A stretch of 64,000 nucleotides of DNA from Ewingella americana ATCC 33852 (GTDB lineage Bacteria; Pseudomonadota; Gammaproteobacteria; Enterobacterales; Enterobacteriaceae). The stretch lies in contig NZ_JMPJ01000038.1 of assembly GCF_000735345.1 (NCBI RefSeq), positions 62,001-126,000 on the forward strand. The letters run 5' to 3'. The position numbers and the translations under genes were made by a program. Of the stretch, positions 8,912-16,600 are shown piece by piece; position 1 is the stretch's first letter, and each line of letters begins with the position of its first letter. Below the pieces are notes generated by a model. That model was not told where the DNA came from, did no database searches, and was given only the letters and a program-made list of their open reading frames with translations.

Positions 8912-9658
8912 ATGAACAACAACATCAAAGACAAAGTCATTGTGATCACCGGCGCGAGCAGTGGTCTTGGGCTGGCCGCCGCACGTCGACTGGCACAGCA
9001 GGGGGCTTGTCTGGTACTGGGCGCGCGGCGTATCGAACGCCTGCAACAGCTGGCGGACGAGCTGAATGGCGAAGGGTATCGGGCGATTGCCGTCGAGGCC
9101 GACGTCACGCGTCTTGATGATGTAAAACGGCTGGTGGACGGCGCGGTGCAGACCTTCGGGCGAGTTGACGTGATGGTTAACAATGCCGGGCTGATGCCCA
9201 TTTCGGCGCTGGAAAGGCTAAAAGTTGAAGACTGGGAGCGCACTATCGATGTGAACATCAAGGGCGTGCTTTATGGCATCGCGGCGGCGCTGCCGCACAT
9301 GCAGCGCCAGATGTCCGGCCATTTTGTTAACGTGGCATCGGTTGCCGGGCACAAGATCATGCCTAACGGCACGGTCTATTCTGCCTCCAAATTTGCCGTG
9401 CGCGCCCTGTCGGAAGGGCTGCGGCAGGAGGTAAAACCTTGGAATATCCGCACCACTATTTTGTCGCCGGGGGCGGTGGACACTGAGCTTCCCGCCAGCA
9501 TTACCGAGGCTGACGTCGCCAAGGGGATGCAGGGGTTCTACCAGTCTACGGCTATTTCGGCTGACTCATTCGCCCGCGCCATTATCTTCGCCATCGAGCA
9601 GCCCGAGGATATGGATGTGAATGAAATCGTCTTCCGGCCAACTCGCCAACAGGCTTAA
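8912..9658 (+). CDS. Short-chain dehydrogenase/reductase
   Basis: A 248-aa classical SDR. The cofactor loop TGASSGLG is at about residues 14-21, NNAG at about 90, the catalytic Ser lies in NVASVAG, and YSASK carries the Tyr/Lys pair near 157-161. Arg residues after the second strand (GARRIERL) suggest NADP(H). Members of this YdfG-like group reduce carbonyls or oxidise alcohols in the cytoplasm. The divergent LysR gene is the likely regulator and a terminator follows directly. Confidence 0.9.
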   Translation: MNNNIKDKVIVITGASSGLGLAAARRLAQQGACLVLGARRIERLQQLADELNGEGYRAIAVEADVTRLDDVKRLVDGAVQTFGRVDVMVNNAGLMPISALERLKVEDWERTIDVNIKGVLYGIAAALPHMQRQMSGHFVNVASVAGHKIMPNGTVYSASKFAVRALSEGLRQEVKPWNIRTTILSPGAVDTELPASITEADVAKGMQGFYQSTAISADSFARAIIFAIEQPEDMDVNEIVFRPTRQQA

Positions 9659-9668
9659 CGCAGCCTCC

Positions 9669-9705
9669 CGTGTCGGCACTCTGCTTGCCGACACGTCTTC
9701 CTTCT
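9669..9705 (+). terminator. Terminator after the SDR gene
   Basis: A 10-bp perfect stem CGTGTCGGCA / TGCCGACACG with a 7-base loop is followed by a pyrimidine-rich run (TCTTCCTTCTTC). Confidence 0.75.
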
Positions 9706-9728
9706 TCATTGTGTTTTTCGCCCCTCAA

Positions 9729-9752
9729 AATAAATGTCATATAACATTTATT
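9729..9752. promoter_or_regulatory. Candidate operator upstream of the aldo-keto reductase
   Basis: AATAAATGT-CATATA-ACATTTATT is a perfect inverted repeat with 9-bp arms, 60 bases before the ATG at 9812, in the promoter region. This is the size of a dimeric repressor site; the protein that binds is not identifiable here. Confidence 0.5.
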
Positions 9753-9811
9753 GTATAAATGCTAAGTGACATCTATTATGGCTACGACTGAAACATACAT
9801 TGGAGAAAATT

Positions 9812-10807
9812 ATGAGTTTTAAAGACAAGATCATCGGCCGCCTTGGCTTCGGCACCGCCCCTCTGGGTAATATGTTCCGCGCGCTGTCTGACGAAGAGGC
9901 CGCAGAAACGGTGGAAGCCGCGTGGCAGCAGGGGATCCGCTTCTTTGACACTGCGCCGCTGTATGGCGCTGGCCTGTCTGAAAGCCGACTCGGCGAGGCG
10001 CTGGCGAAGTATAAGCGCAGTGAATACACCTTAAGTACCAAGGTCGGGCGACCCATTTCTGACGAGCTGCACGCTGCTCCTCGCGCCGGGGCTTTTGGGC
10101 TGGGTAACCAGAACAAGATGCTGACCGATTATTCGGCAGATGCCACTATGCGCTCTATTGAGGGCAGTCTGGAGCGGCTGAAAACGGACCGTCTGGACTT
10201 AGTGTTTGTCCACGACGTGGCTCAGGACGCGCACGGCGACGAGTGGATCGAGCATTTCAATATTGCTCGCAAAGGAGCTTTTAAAGCACTTTCTCGGCTA
10301 AAAGAAGAGGGCGTTATCAAGGGCTGGGGGCTGGGCGTGAACCGCGTCGAGCCTTGCGAACTGCTGCTGGACCTCGATGACGTGCGCCCAGACGGCTTCC
10401 TGCTGGCAGGCCGCTATACGCTGCTCGATCACCAACAACCTCTGCAACGTTTGCTGGCCAAGGCGAGAGCCAAGAACGCCGAGTTTATCGCCGGAGGCCC
10501 TTACAGCTCGGGCGTGCTGGTGGGCGGCAAGCATTTTGAGTACAGCGAGGCGTCGCCGGAGATCCTCGAGAAGGTCAAAGTCATTCACGACATCGCCCGC
10601 CAGTACGGGGTAGATGTTAAAGCCGCCGCTCTGCAATTCCCGCTGGCCGAGCCACTGTTCGCCGCAGTGATCCCCGGCGCCAGCCGACCTTCGCGCCTTA
10701 TCGAAGACAGCAAAGCAATGGCAGAAGTTATCCCGCAGGGCTTCTGGCAAGCTTTAAGAAACAAAGGCTTAATTGCCCCACAGGCTGAAACGCCGAATAT
10801 GGGTTAA
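9812..10807 (+). CDS. Aldo-keto reductase, D-threo-aldose 1-dehydrogenase-like
   Basis: A 331-aa aldo-keto reductase with FFDTAPLYGAGLSESRLGEAL near the N-terminus, Lys in LSTKVGRP and His in LVFVHDV, giving the Asp-Tyr-Lys-His tetrad. The overall pattern follows the D-threo-aldose (L-fucose) 1-dehydrogenase/pyridoxal dehydrogenase group, so sugars or related hydroxy compounds are likely substrates with NAD(P). The ATG at 9812 is chosen over an upstream TTG because GGAG sits six bases before it. It is the last ordinary gene before the repeat-rich island. Confidence 0.85.
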   Translation: MSFKDKIIGRLGFGTAPLGNMFRALSDEEAAETVEAAWQQGIRFFDTAPLYGAGLSESRLGEALAKYKRSEYTLSTKVGRPISDELHAAPRAGAFGLGNQNKMLTDYSADATMRSIEGSLERLKTDRLDLVFVHDVAQDAHGDEWIEHFNIARKGAFKALSRLKEEGVIKGWGLGVNRVEPCELLLDLDDVRPDGFLLAGRYTLLDHQQPLQRLLAKARAKNAEFIAGGPYSSGVLVGGKHFEYSEASPEILEKVKVIHDIARQYGVDVKAAALQFPLAEPLFAAVIPGASRPSRLIEDSKAMAEVIPQGFWQALRNKGLIAPQAETPNMG

Positions 10808-10904
10808 TGCTGTTTATCCGGCGGGGTGGGGACATCCCGCTGGGTTAGGCTATGTCTTTTAATAATGAAGGCCGTGGTGGTGATAGGGGCTGGGTAAATT
10901 CAGC

Positions 10905-10929
10905 TATGTGCCAGGAGCGGACGTTACTG
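10905..10929. repeat. Island repeat copy 1 (reverse orientation)
   Basis: TATGTGCCAGGAGCGGACGTT reads on the other strand as AACGTCCGCTCCTGGCACATA, one half of the palindromic element that recurs through the island. It marks the left border, about 100 bases after the aldo-keto reductase. Confidence 0.55.
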
Positions 10930-11061
10930 ATAACGGAATGCACTAATCTGCGGAGGCTGGTCAACACAATATGCAACATGGGCAGAAGCAACAACGGTGC
11001 TGTCGTGACATCAGCTTGTAAAGTAGTATGAGTTCTTCTCCTGTCCCACTCTGGATGCTCA

Positions 11062-11622
11062 ATGACATTACAAGCGACCTATCATGAACAGCCAACGCCC
11101 GATGATGAAACGGAAGGTGTTTCAATCATCTACGTTAATCCTTTTGGCACTAATGGAGAAAAGGATCGGCGACTTCTAATCAGTAAGGACGCTGAGCCCA
11201 TTCTTATTTTACAGTTGTATGTTCGTGCGGATGAAGATGGCTGGCTAATTTCCAGCGCCTTTTCTGAATTTCTCCTGAATGACTCTCACATAGCAATCAT
11301 TTGTGGCGATCACTTTCATGTTATTGACCTGACCACTCACTCGTTCAGAAGCCATTCACTTGGTGATTACGTTGCTCATATTTATTCAATTCCTGACGTC
11401 CATTCTGACAGGCTACATGATCGGGTTATGGTCACCACTTACTGTCACGTTTTTCTGATTGAAATTGCAGGGGGCATTCTCTGGAAATCCATTCAGTGCG
11501 CCATTGATGGCGTGATAATTACATCAATAGAGAATGATACGGTGCTTGGCCTTGGAGAGTGGGATCCGCCAGGAGGATGGGAGCCGTTTAAGCTTGATCT
11601 CAAAACGGGTATCCCGATTTGA
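11062..11622 (+). CDS. Hypothetical protein, island gene 1
   Basis: A 186-aa protein I do not recognise. It is acidic and rich in predicted beta strands, with no signal peptide or membrane segment; the C-terminus reads WEPFKLDLKTG. Its AT-rich codon use differs from flanking metabolic genes. The ribosome site is weak. It is the first gene of the island and lies between repeat copies 1 and 2. Its size, acidity and company are reminiscent of orphan immunity proteins in polymorphic-toxin loci, but that is only a suggestion. Confidence 0.6.
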   Translation: MTLQATYHEQPTPDDETEGVSIIYVNPFGTNGEKDRRLLISKDAEPILILQLYVRADEDGWLISSAFSEFLLNDSHIAIICGDHFHVIDLTTHSFRSHSLGDYVAHIYSIPDVHSDRLHDRVMVTTYCHVFLIEIAGGILWKSIQCAIDGVIITSIENDTVLGLGEWDPPGGWEPFKLDLKTGIPI

Positions 11623-11974
11623 AGAAGGAATTTCCCTCACAGTAATTTCTAGAAAGGGATTTTGCTAACTTTTTATGTTATCTGCTGACGCGGCCTCGAT
11701 CACATCAGCATTAGATCCTGCTTCATCCATAACTGTGCTACTCGTTAACCTGCCCGGGAGTTCTCTTTTAACCAATAGTAATAAGAATCGTGAACTTCCG
11801 CTCCTCGCTCAAAGCGGACTTTGCCGAGCATGAATTCCTTCTGTGCCCAGAAGTGGAAGTGGCTAACAATAATCTGAGTTGTTCAACGGGGAATGGGTCA
11901 TTCCATTGATCTAATCATCTAGCACTGTAGGATTTATAATTATCTTTGTAATTCACCACTAACAAGGAAAAGGC
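11623..11974. other. Gap with repeat copy 2 and possible gene remnant
   Basis: 352 bases without a supported gene. They contain repeat copy 2. On the reverse strand short open stretches (for example one ending at the TAG complement at 11665) look protein-like for 30-45 codons and then break, which could be decayed coding sequence. The last 30 bases give the promoter and AAGGAAAA ribosome site of the next gene. Confidence 0.35.
11793..11858. repeat. Island repeat copy 2
   Basis: AACTTCCGCTCCTCGCTC followed by AAAGCGGACT is the plus-orientation core with arms TCCGCT / AGCGGA. A degenerate reverse partner, CTGTGCCCAGAAGTGGAAGT, follows at 11839, as in the paired copies further right. Confidence 0.7.
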
Positions 11975-12400
11975 ATGTTCGGAATCTTTAGAAAGAAAAC
12001 ACCTGAAACTAAGCCTGGGCAAGGTTCCTCAATCACGGCAAAACAGTTTATTGCGCTGACGCTGAGTGATGAAAAGCTGTCTATGCCCGTCTATCTTCCG
12101 GGGATCCGTAACGAAGATGATTGCGAGGATATTGGGCTAGGTCCTCTCATTTATATCTGGAATGTGGATCGTGCCGCTGGCACATTCAGCCTCTCAGTTA
12201 ACGGTAAAGCGATTGCCCACCTCCTTGAGCCATTTGTGCCTCGAGATAACCCTGCGTATGTTGAAATCCGTGATGAGGCAATGAAGGTTATCGCTGACGT
12301 GTCTACTCAGTCCGTGCTGACAACCATAGAGAAAACTGGCCTCATGCCCGATGTTTTGTTTGCTTACCACGTTGAGGATGCACAGCAGGAGCAAAGCTGA
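11975..12400 (+). CDS. Hypothetical protein, island gene 2
   Basis: A 141-aa soluble protein not recognised. The N-terminus MFGIFRKK is basic; the rest is mixed alpha/beta and acidic, ending in EDAQQEQS. AAGGAAAAGGC gives a good ribosome site before the ATG. It is followed after 146 bases by an exported-protein gene on the same strand with no repeat between, so these two form one unit between repeats 2 and 3. Confidence 0.6.
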   Translation: MFGIFRKKTPETKPGQGSSITAKQFIALTLSDEKLSMPVYLPGIRNEDDCEDIGLGPLIYIWNVDRAAGTFSLSVNGKAIAHLLEPFVPRDNPAYVEIRDEAMKVIADVSTQSVLTTIEKTGLMPDVLFAYHVEDAQQEQS

Positions 12401-12546
12401 CAGTCAGGTAGAGTTTGAGATTGCGCTAGGGAGACTAAGTTAATCAGTCCTGTCATCGCAACGCTAAATTAGCCTCAAGAAATGCTTTAGATTGCCGAAA
12501 TATATTTAGCGTTATTCCTGAAAATAAACAAAATGGATTGATCCCT

Positions 12547-12936
12547 ATGAAAAAACTCTTACTTCTTGTTCCGCTGGTGTTTACTGCGCCGGTATATGCT
12601 TCTGAAGTCACGGTAGGTCAGGTTTGCAAGGCTGCTTCTGCTGCAATGTTTGGCCGTGACCATAAGATCATGCAACTGGATAAAGTCGAATCAGGTACTG
12701 CCTACGTGCATTATATCAGACAGAACGATGGCACTCGTTGGGCAATCAAGTGCAAACTTATAGGTGATCAAGTTATGTGGGCATCTGACAATCCTGACAG
12801 CATAGGTCGCTGGCGGGATGATCCTGCAGACAGTACAGTCAAATATGCTATTGATGACAAAAAAATTATTATTACCGAGCTCTACAGTGACGGTTCCAGT
12901 ACCACTAACTCTTATCCCTTGAAACAGCTAAAGTGA
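12547..12936 (+). CDS. Small exported protein, island gene 3
   Basis: A 129-aa protein with a clear Sec signal peptide: MKKLLLLVPLVFTAPVYA, cleavage predicted after the first Ala-Ser region near residue 18. The mature part has two Cys (VCKAAS and AIKCKL) that could form a periplasmic disulphide. No family is recognised. The ATG at 12547 is preferred to a TTG at 12538 because only it puts the basic residues at the N-terminus. It probably acts in the periplasm. Confidence 0.65.
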   Translation: MKKLLLLVPLVFTAPVYASEVTVGQVCKAASAAMFGRDHKIMQLDKVESGTAYVHYIRQNDGTRWAIKCKLIGDQVMWASDNPDSIGRWRDDPADSTVKYAIDDKKIIITELYSDGSSTTNSYPLKQLK

Positions 12937-12997
12937 CTATGACCTGCTTTCCTTGATTACAACACCTCAATGTTGGTCATGTAGTTGTGGGAGTTGC

Positions 12998-13065
12998 CAA
13001 CTTCCGCTCCTCGCTCTCAGCAGACCCTCAGCGTCAAGTGTTTGTCTGCTGTGGGCTAGGAGCTG
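12998..13065. repeat. Island repeat copy 3 (inverted pair)
   Basis: CTTCCGCTCCTCGCTCTCAGCAGAC and, after about 15 bases, a reverse partner GTCTGCTGTGGGCTAGGAGCTGAG. The two halves can pair across the spacer to form one long imperfect hairpin. Confidence 0.65.
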
Positions 13066-13210
13066 AGATATCTTACTTTTCGATGTATTTATCAATCGGG
13101 AGCAGGCCAGTAAATCTAAATTTTGGTGTAACACTCTCTCTTCTAAGTATATGACTTATCGGTAATAATGATTTATAGTCAATATATCACCTAGAATTGA
13201 TAGGTACCCA

Positions 13211-13588
13211 ATGAAGGCACTCTCTATAGTCCGTCCTGCTGGAACACAAATCGCAAATGGACTGAAAACGCTAGAAATAAGACGGTGGAAACCTGAAATT
13301 CGGGCAGGGGAAGAGATATTACTGGTTGAAAACGAAAATTTCCTTACTGCTGATGGTCAAGAGGAAAACGGAATTGCCGTTGCCATAATTACTTTGGGAG
13401 AAATCAGAGAATTTAGACGAGAGGATATATTTCAAGCGTGTGCATCATATTATGAAGACGGCTGGCTAGCTTGGGAGATAAAGACAATCAAGAAAATCGA
13501 TAATCCATTCTCAGTTTGCGCAGCACGGAAACTTTACGAGATCGATGATTCAGTTCTTAATGCTGCGCGCTTAATAATAATTCGGTAA
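13211..13588 (+). CDS. ASCH-domain protein, island gene 4
   Basis: A 125-aa protein opening with MKALSIVRPAGTQIANGLKTLEIRRW, the start of an ASCH fold (a PUA-like beta barrel with a conserved K-T-x-E-x-R strand). ASCH proteins are thought to bind or act on RNA or modified nucleosides; one E. coli member is an N4-acetylcytidine amidohydrolase, and others are putative transcription co-regulators. No other domain is fused. It is an AT-rich single gene between repeats 3 and 4. The precise role is open. Confidence 0.75.
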   Translation: MKALSIVRPAGTQIANGLKTLEIRRWKPEIRAGEEILLVENENFLTADGQEENGIAVAIITLGEIREFRREDIFQACASYYEDGWLAWEIKTIKKIDNPFSVCAARKLYEIDDSVLNAARLIIIR

Positions 13589-13665
13589 AACTCGACGTGA
13601 AAAGGTTTAACCGAATCAGATTTTGCCTGTGTGAAACCTCTAAATACCATTTCTAATCCAAGCAT

Positions 13666-13694
13666 AAAGTCCGCTCCTCGCTCTTTGCGGATCT
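13666..13694. repeat. Island repeat copy 4
   Basis: AAAGTCCGCTCCTCGCTC followed by TTTGCGGATCT: the plus-orientation core with slightly decayed right arm. Confidence 0.65.
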
Positions 13695-13780
13695 GTGCAA
13701 GTTACCTTATGGGGCATATTTTACGTTTTATTGCGCTCGAACAGAGGCCTCATTAATTAGAAAAATGGGAAATTGAATTT

Positions 13781-14017
13781 ATGGCTAAGATCCAATACAA
13801 CCTAACCCGTGGAAGCGATGTCATCCGTGATGGGATGTACCTCGAACTTTTTGAGGCTGGAACATCCCCGCTCCGGCAAATTGCTGAAGTCTTCTATTCC
13901 GATGTAACTCATGAGTTCTCTTTCTCTTGTTACGAAGGATGCATCCCTCTGGAAGAGATTGAAAAGCTCATTAACGAAGCAAAAAAATTGCTTCCGCCAG
14001 CAAAGCAGGAATCTTGA
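13781..14017 (+). CDS. Small hypothetical protein, island gene 5
   Basis: A 78-aa acidic protein, MAKIQYNLTRGSDVIRDGM at its start, with predicted beta strands then a helix (LEEIEKLINEAKKLLPP). No family is recognised. It sits alone between repeat copies 4 and 5, and copy 5 begins 11 bases after its stop. Size and acidity would fit an antitoxin or immunity protein, but no partner toxin is adjacent. Confidence 0.55.
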   Translation: MAKIQYNLTRGSDVIRDGMYLELFEAGTSPLRQIAEVFYSDVTHEFSFSCYEGCIPLEEIEKLINEAKKLLPPAKQES

Positions 14018-14027
14018 TGGGCCTGAA

Positions 14028-14055
14028 CGTCTGCTATGTGCCATAAGCGGAAGTT
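14028..14055. repeat. Island repeat copy 5 (reverse orientation)
   Basis: CGTCTGCTATGTGCCATAAGCGGAAGTT, the reverse-strand form of AACTTCCGCT...AGCAGAC. It lies immediately after island gene 5. Confidence 0.65.
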
Positions 14056-14146
14056 GCACACTGACTCCTAGGTTAAATACTGAATGTCGCCGCAGGTAGA
14101 AGGCTATGCTAGATTCAGAAGTTAAAAACTGAGTCGAGGATAATGA

Positions 14147-14605
14147 ATGTTCAATATTTCAGAAGTAGATAAAAGTGATACTGACCTGATGTGGCTGATT
14201 AGCGAGCTTGATGCCTTTCAAAGCGAGCTTTATCCTGCAGAAAGTAATCACTGCTTAGATTTTTCAACAGTTGCCGACGAGAAACTCCGGTGCGTTATCG
14301 TTCGTGATGAAGCTGGCTTGCCTGCAGGTTGTGGTGCTTTACTAACTCATGAAAATGGTTCAGCAGAGATTAAGCGGGTTTACATTCGCCCGGAATACCG
14401 AGGCAGAAACCTTGGAGAGGCGATAGTCAGTGCAATCGAAAAAATTGCTTTAGACAAGAATTCGAGCCTATTGCGGCTTGAGACAGGGATTCACCAGCAA
14501 CCGGCCATAAAACTTTATCGTAAATGTGGTTACGAGATATGCGAAGCATTCCCCCCTTATGCAGCAGATCCCTTAAGTGTTTTTATGTGCAAAGAACTTC
14601 CTTAA
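14147..14605 (+). CDS. GNAT-family N-acetyltransferase, island gene 6
   Basis: A 152-aa single-domain GNAT. The acetyl-CoA loop is RPEYRGRNLGEAI near residues 84-97, preceded by IKRVYI, and the C-terminal Tyr region is IKLYRKCGYEI. The pattern resembles small acetyltransferases acting on amino groups of metabolites; the acceptor is unknown. It is AT-rich like its neighbours and flanked by repeat copies 5 and 6. Confidence 0.8.
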   Translation: MFNISEVDKSDTDLMWLISELDAFQSELYPAESNHCLDFSTVADEKLRCVIVRDEAGLPAGCGALLTHENGSAEIKRVYIRPEYRGRNLGEAIVSAIEKIALDKNSSLLRLETGIHQQPAIKLYRKCGYEICEAFPPYAADPLSVFMCKELP

Positions 14606-14670
14606 CTTGACGTTGTTATGGTGCTATTGGAAGGGATCAACAATACTTTAATATTAAAAGTAAGTGCTCA

Positions 14671-14692
14671 GGAGCGGACATCCAACCGCTCC
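14671..14692. repeat. Island repeat copy 6 (short)
   Basis: GGAGCGGACATCCAACCGCTCC, a short form whose GGAGCGG / CCGCTCC arms are 7 bp and perfect. It separates the GNAT from the convergent chorismate-mutase-like gene. Confidence 0.55.
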
Positions 14693-14716
14693 AATATAGT
14701 AACTTGACGCACGATT

Positions 14717-15019
14717 TTAGCGTTTTCCTTGTCGCAGTTTGTCGTGTTGATCGAGTTCATAGTCGATGAACGCACCGATCATAGTCCGATACACCTTTTC
14801 GATAATCACTGCGGGAAGCCCTATTTCAGTTGCCTGTTTACATACCTTGTCGATTACCTGTTGAACGCGGTCTGGGGCGCGCACAGCTGAATGGTCACTC
14901 TTGAAAGCTGCTGCAGCTATAACACATTGGCTACGTTGTGCGATCATTTTAACCAGTTCAATATCAATTTGGTCGATACGATTTCTAACATCTTCAATAG
15001 TTGAAAAACTTACCATCAA
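14717..15019 (-). CDS. Chorismate mutase (AroQ/PchB-type) protein, island gene 7
   Basis: A 100-aa all-helical protein of the AroQ class: IEDVRNRIDQIDIELVKMIA at residues 8-27, FKSDHSAVRAPDRVQQVI in the centre and VYRTMIGAFIDYELDQ near the end. Length and central segment are closest to isochorismate pyruvate lyase PchB and free-standing chorismate mutases. No salicylate or siderophore genes lie nearby, so the role may be general chorismate metabolism. It is the only intact island gene on the minus strand. Confidence 0.8.
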   Translation of the reverse strand: MMVSFSTIEDVRNRIDQIDIELVKMIAQRSQCVIAAAAFKSDHSAVRAPDRVQQVIDKVCKQATEIGLPAVIIEKVYRTMIGAFIDYELDQHDKLRQGKR

Positions 15020-15389
15020 ACTACCTAGCTAGTACGTGAGTACTGTAAATTATACAATTTTGTCTATTAATACAATGTTAAGTTTTAGAAGAATGACAGA
15101 TAGGCCGGCATATCAAGCAAAGTTCCTGCATAACATGCGATTATTGGCAAAGCGATAAACGAGAAAGTGTTAATGTCCGCTCCTCGCTCAAAGCGGACAT
15201 TTCGCGGAACTAGGTCCGCTCAGTGCCATGAGCGGACATAAATGATTTGGAAATGCCCAGATTAACATACACAATAATTAGGCTTACCGAGTAAAATTTA
15301 TGAATGGTTTTATCGAGATATTACCTGATAATTTTGACTGAAAAAAGTAAAAGCAGTACATGTTGTCTATAGGTGGAAAGAGGCATTCA
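15020..15389. other. Non-coding gap with double repeat
   Basis: 370 bases between divergent genes. It holds the double repeat copy 7; the rest is AT-rich and should contain both promoters. GAAAGAGG at 15376 is the ribosome site for the next gene. No coding sequence is seen. Confidence 0.5.
15171..15240. repeat. Island repeat copy 7, best-preserved double palindrome
   Basis: Two perfect palindromes in tandem. The first (15172-15201) has 10-bp arms AATGTCCGCT / AGCGGACATT around CCTCGCTCAA. The second (15214-15237) has 9-bp arms GTCCGCTCA / TGAGCGGAC around GTGCCA. This copy probably shows the ancestral arrangement from which the others have decayed. Confidence 0.85.
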
Positions 15390-16427
15390 ATGATCAATAA
15401 TATTTGCATCAGTCTGTATGGTTCAATTGAAGACATCTGCAAACAGCAACTTGTTAATGCAGGTTTCAGAGTTCCTAAAGAAACTACTAACGGCTACTTA
15501 CCTCTCCTTTTGAACATGAATAAAAGACTTATTGAACCCCGTAAAAGGAATGTGCATTTTCACAGCACCTTGATTGTTCCGGAAAAAAATAGAAATGGCT
15601 TTGCTTTGCTCATTAATAAAATGCAATGTGGGAGTAACATTAACGGCTATCAAAGTCATCATTTGGAAAGAACTAATTTCAATGATGATTTTTTGAATGA
15701 TTTCGGCTTACATCATTTCCATCTTGGTGAAACAACTCAAAAGACTGGAAAGCATAAGCGCTACATTGAAAGAACTGGTAATACTATTTTTGCAAAGGTT
15801 GATCAGAACGACATTTATTTATTAGGAGTGTTCGGTCATAACAGTGAAGAAAAACAATTCATCTATTCTGATGAACAGTTGCTCAAGTCCTTATATGATG
15901 AGTGGCCCCATCTCCTTGAACAGTGTCGAGTTAGAGGTGTGACAGGGCAGACATTATCCCCAGAAGAGCGAAATGCCTTGCGAAGTAACGGTACCAATGT
16001 GATTACGGCCCTTAGTGATGACATTGCAATTATGTCTCCCGGGGGAGGGTTCATGGCAAATAAAATGAGTGCTTATGTTTCTATAGAAATGATACATCTA
16101 TATCGTACAATTTCTCTGCTTAAAAAATCATTATTTAAAATTCAAGAACAGCATTATCCATTTGATGCCGATTTCAAAGTGATAACTTTCGGTCACGATG
16201 AGCTAAGTTTATTTTGCGATAAGAACTGTTTTTTTACAAAAATACAGATATTAGATGGCAATCATAAAACTATGAGTTTAGCGCCTGGGTATGGGCCAGT
16301 TTACACTCATGGCTTCGTGCGAGGTCAAACGACTAAGCTATATGTTGCATTAATTGAAGCGCTAAATACTACTGCGAGCAGAAATTATCTACATCCATTT
16401 CCGTCACTATATATACGACATTTATGA
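15390..16427 (+). CDS. Hypothetical protein, island gene 8 (345 aa)
   Basis: A 345-aa protein not recognised by name; the largest and most AT-rich gene of the island. The start at 15390 is chosen over 15360 because GAAAGAGG lies six bases before it. Around residues 105-155 it reads DFGLHHFHLGE, then NTIFAKVDQNDIYLLGVFGH; this His-rich strand pattern followed by a hydrophobic strand and a His recalls uncharacterised proteins of defence-like islands. The C-terminal half begins with a glycine-rich segment (MSPGGGFMANKMSAY). There is no signal peptide or membrane segment. Confidence 0.65.
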   Translation: MINNICISLYGSIEDICKQQLVNAGFRVPKETTNGYLPLLLNMNKRLIEPRKRNVHFHSTLIVPEKNRNGFALLINKMQCGSNINGYQSHHLERTNFNDDFLNDFGLHHFHLGETTQKTGKHKRYIERTGNTIFAKVDQNDIYLLGVFGHNSEEKQFIYSDEQLLKSLYDEWPHLLEQCRVRGVTGQTLSPEERNALRSNGTNVITALSDDIAIMSPGGGFMANKMSAYVSIEMIHLYRTISLLKKSLFKIQEQHYPFDADFKVITFGHDELSLFCDKNCFFTKIQILDGNHKTMSLAPGYGPVYTHGFVRGQTTKLYVALIEALNTTASRNYLHPFPSLYIRHL

Positions 16428-16550
16428 ATCTTTAATGTTCAATTTAATCAAATAAGAATTTCAGGAATTAATTTTGAATCACAGATGTGCCTGATTTCCG
16501 CACGAATTTCCTTAAGGAGTCTTTGGCATGCGGATTCGATTACTTTTAAA

Positions 16551-16583
16551 GTGAACTTCCGCTCCTCGCTCAAAGCAGACATT
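16551..16583. repeat. Island repeat copy 8
   Basis: GTGAACTTCCGCTCCTCGCTC followed by AAAGCAGACATT, nearly identical to copy 2 including the leading GTGAACT. It marks the right side of the array. Confidence 0.7.
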
Positions 16584-16600
16584 AATATAAGTTGAATTAG

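Noticed and set aside
10905-16583. CRISPR array
   Set aside because: Repeats are few, imperfect, in both orientations and hundreds of bases apart with genes between them; no cas genes.
10905-16583. Integron attC sites
   Set aside because: The repeats lack the RYYYAAC / GTTRRRY core sites and conserved spacing of attC, and no integron integrase is seen.
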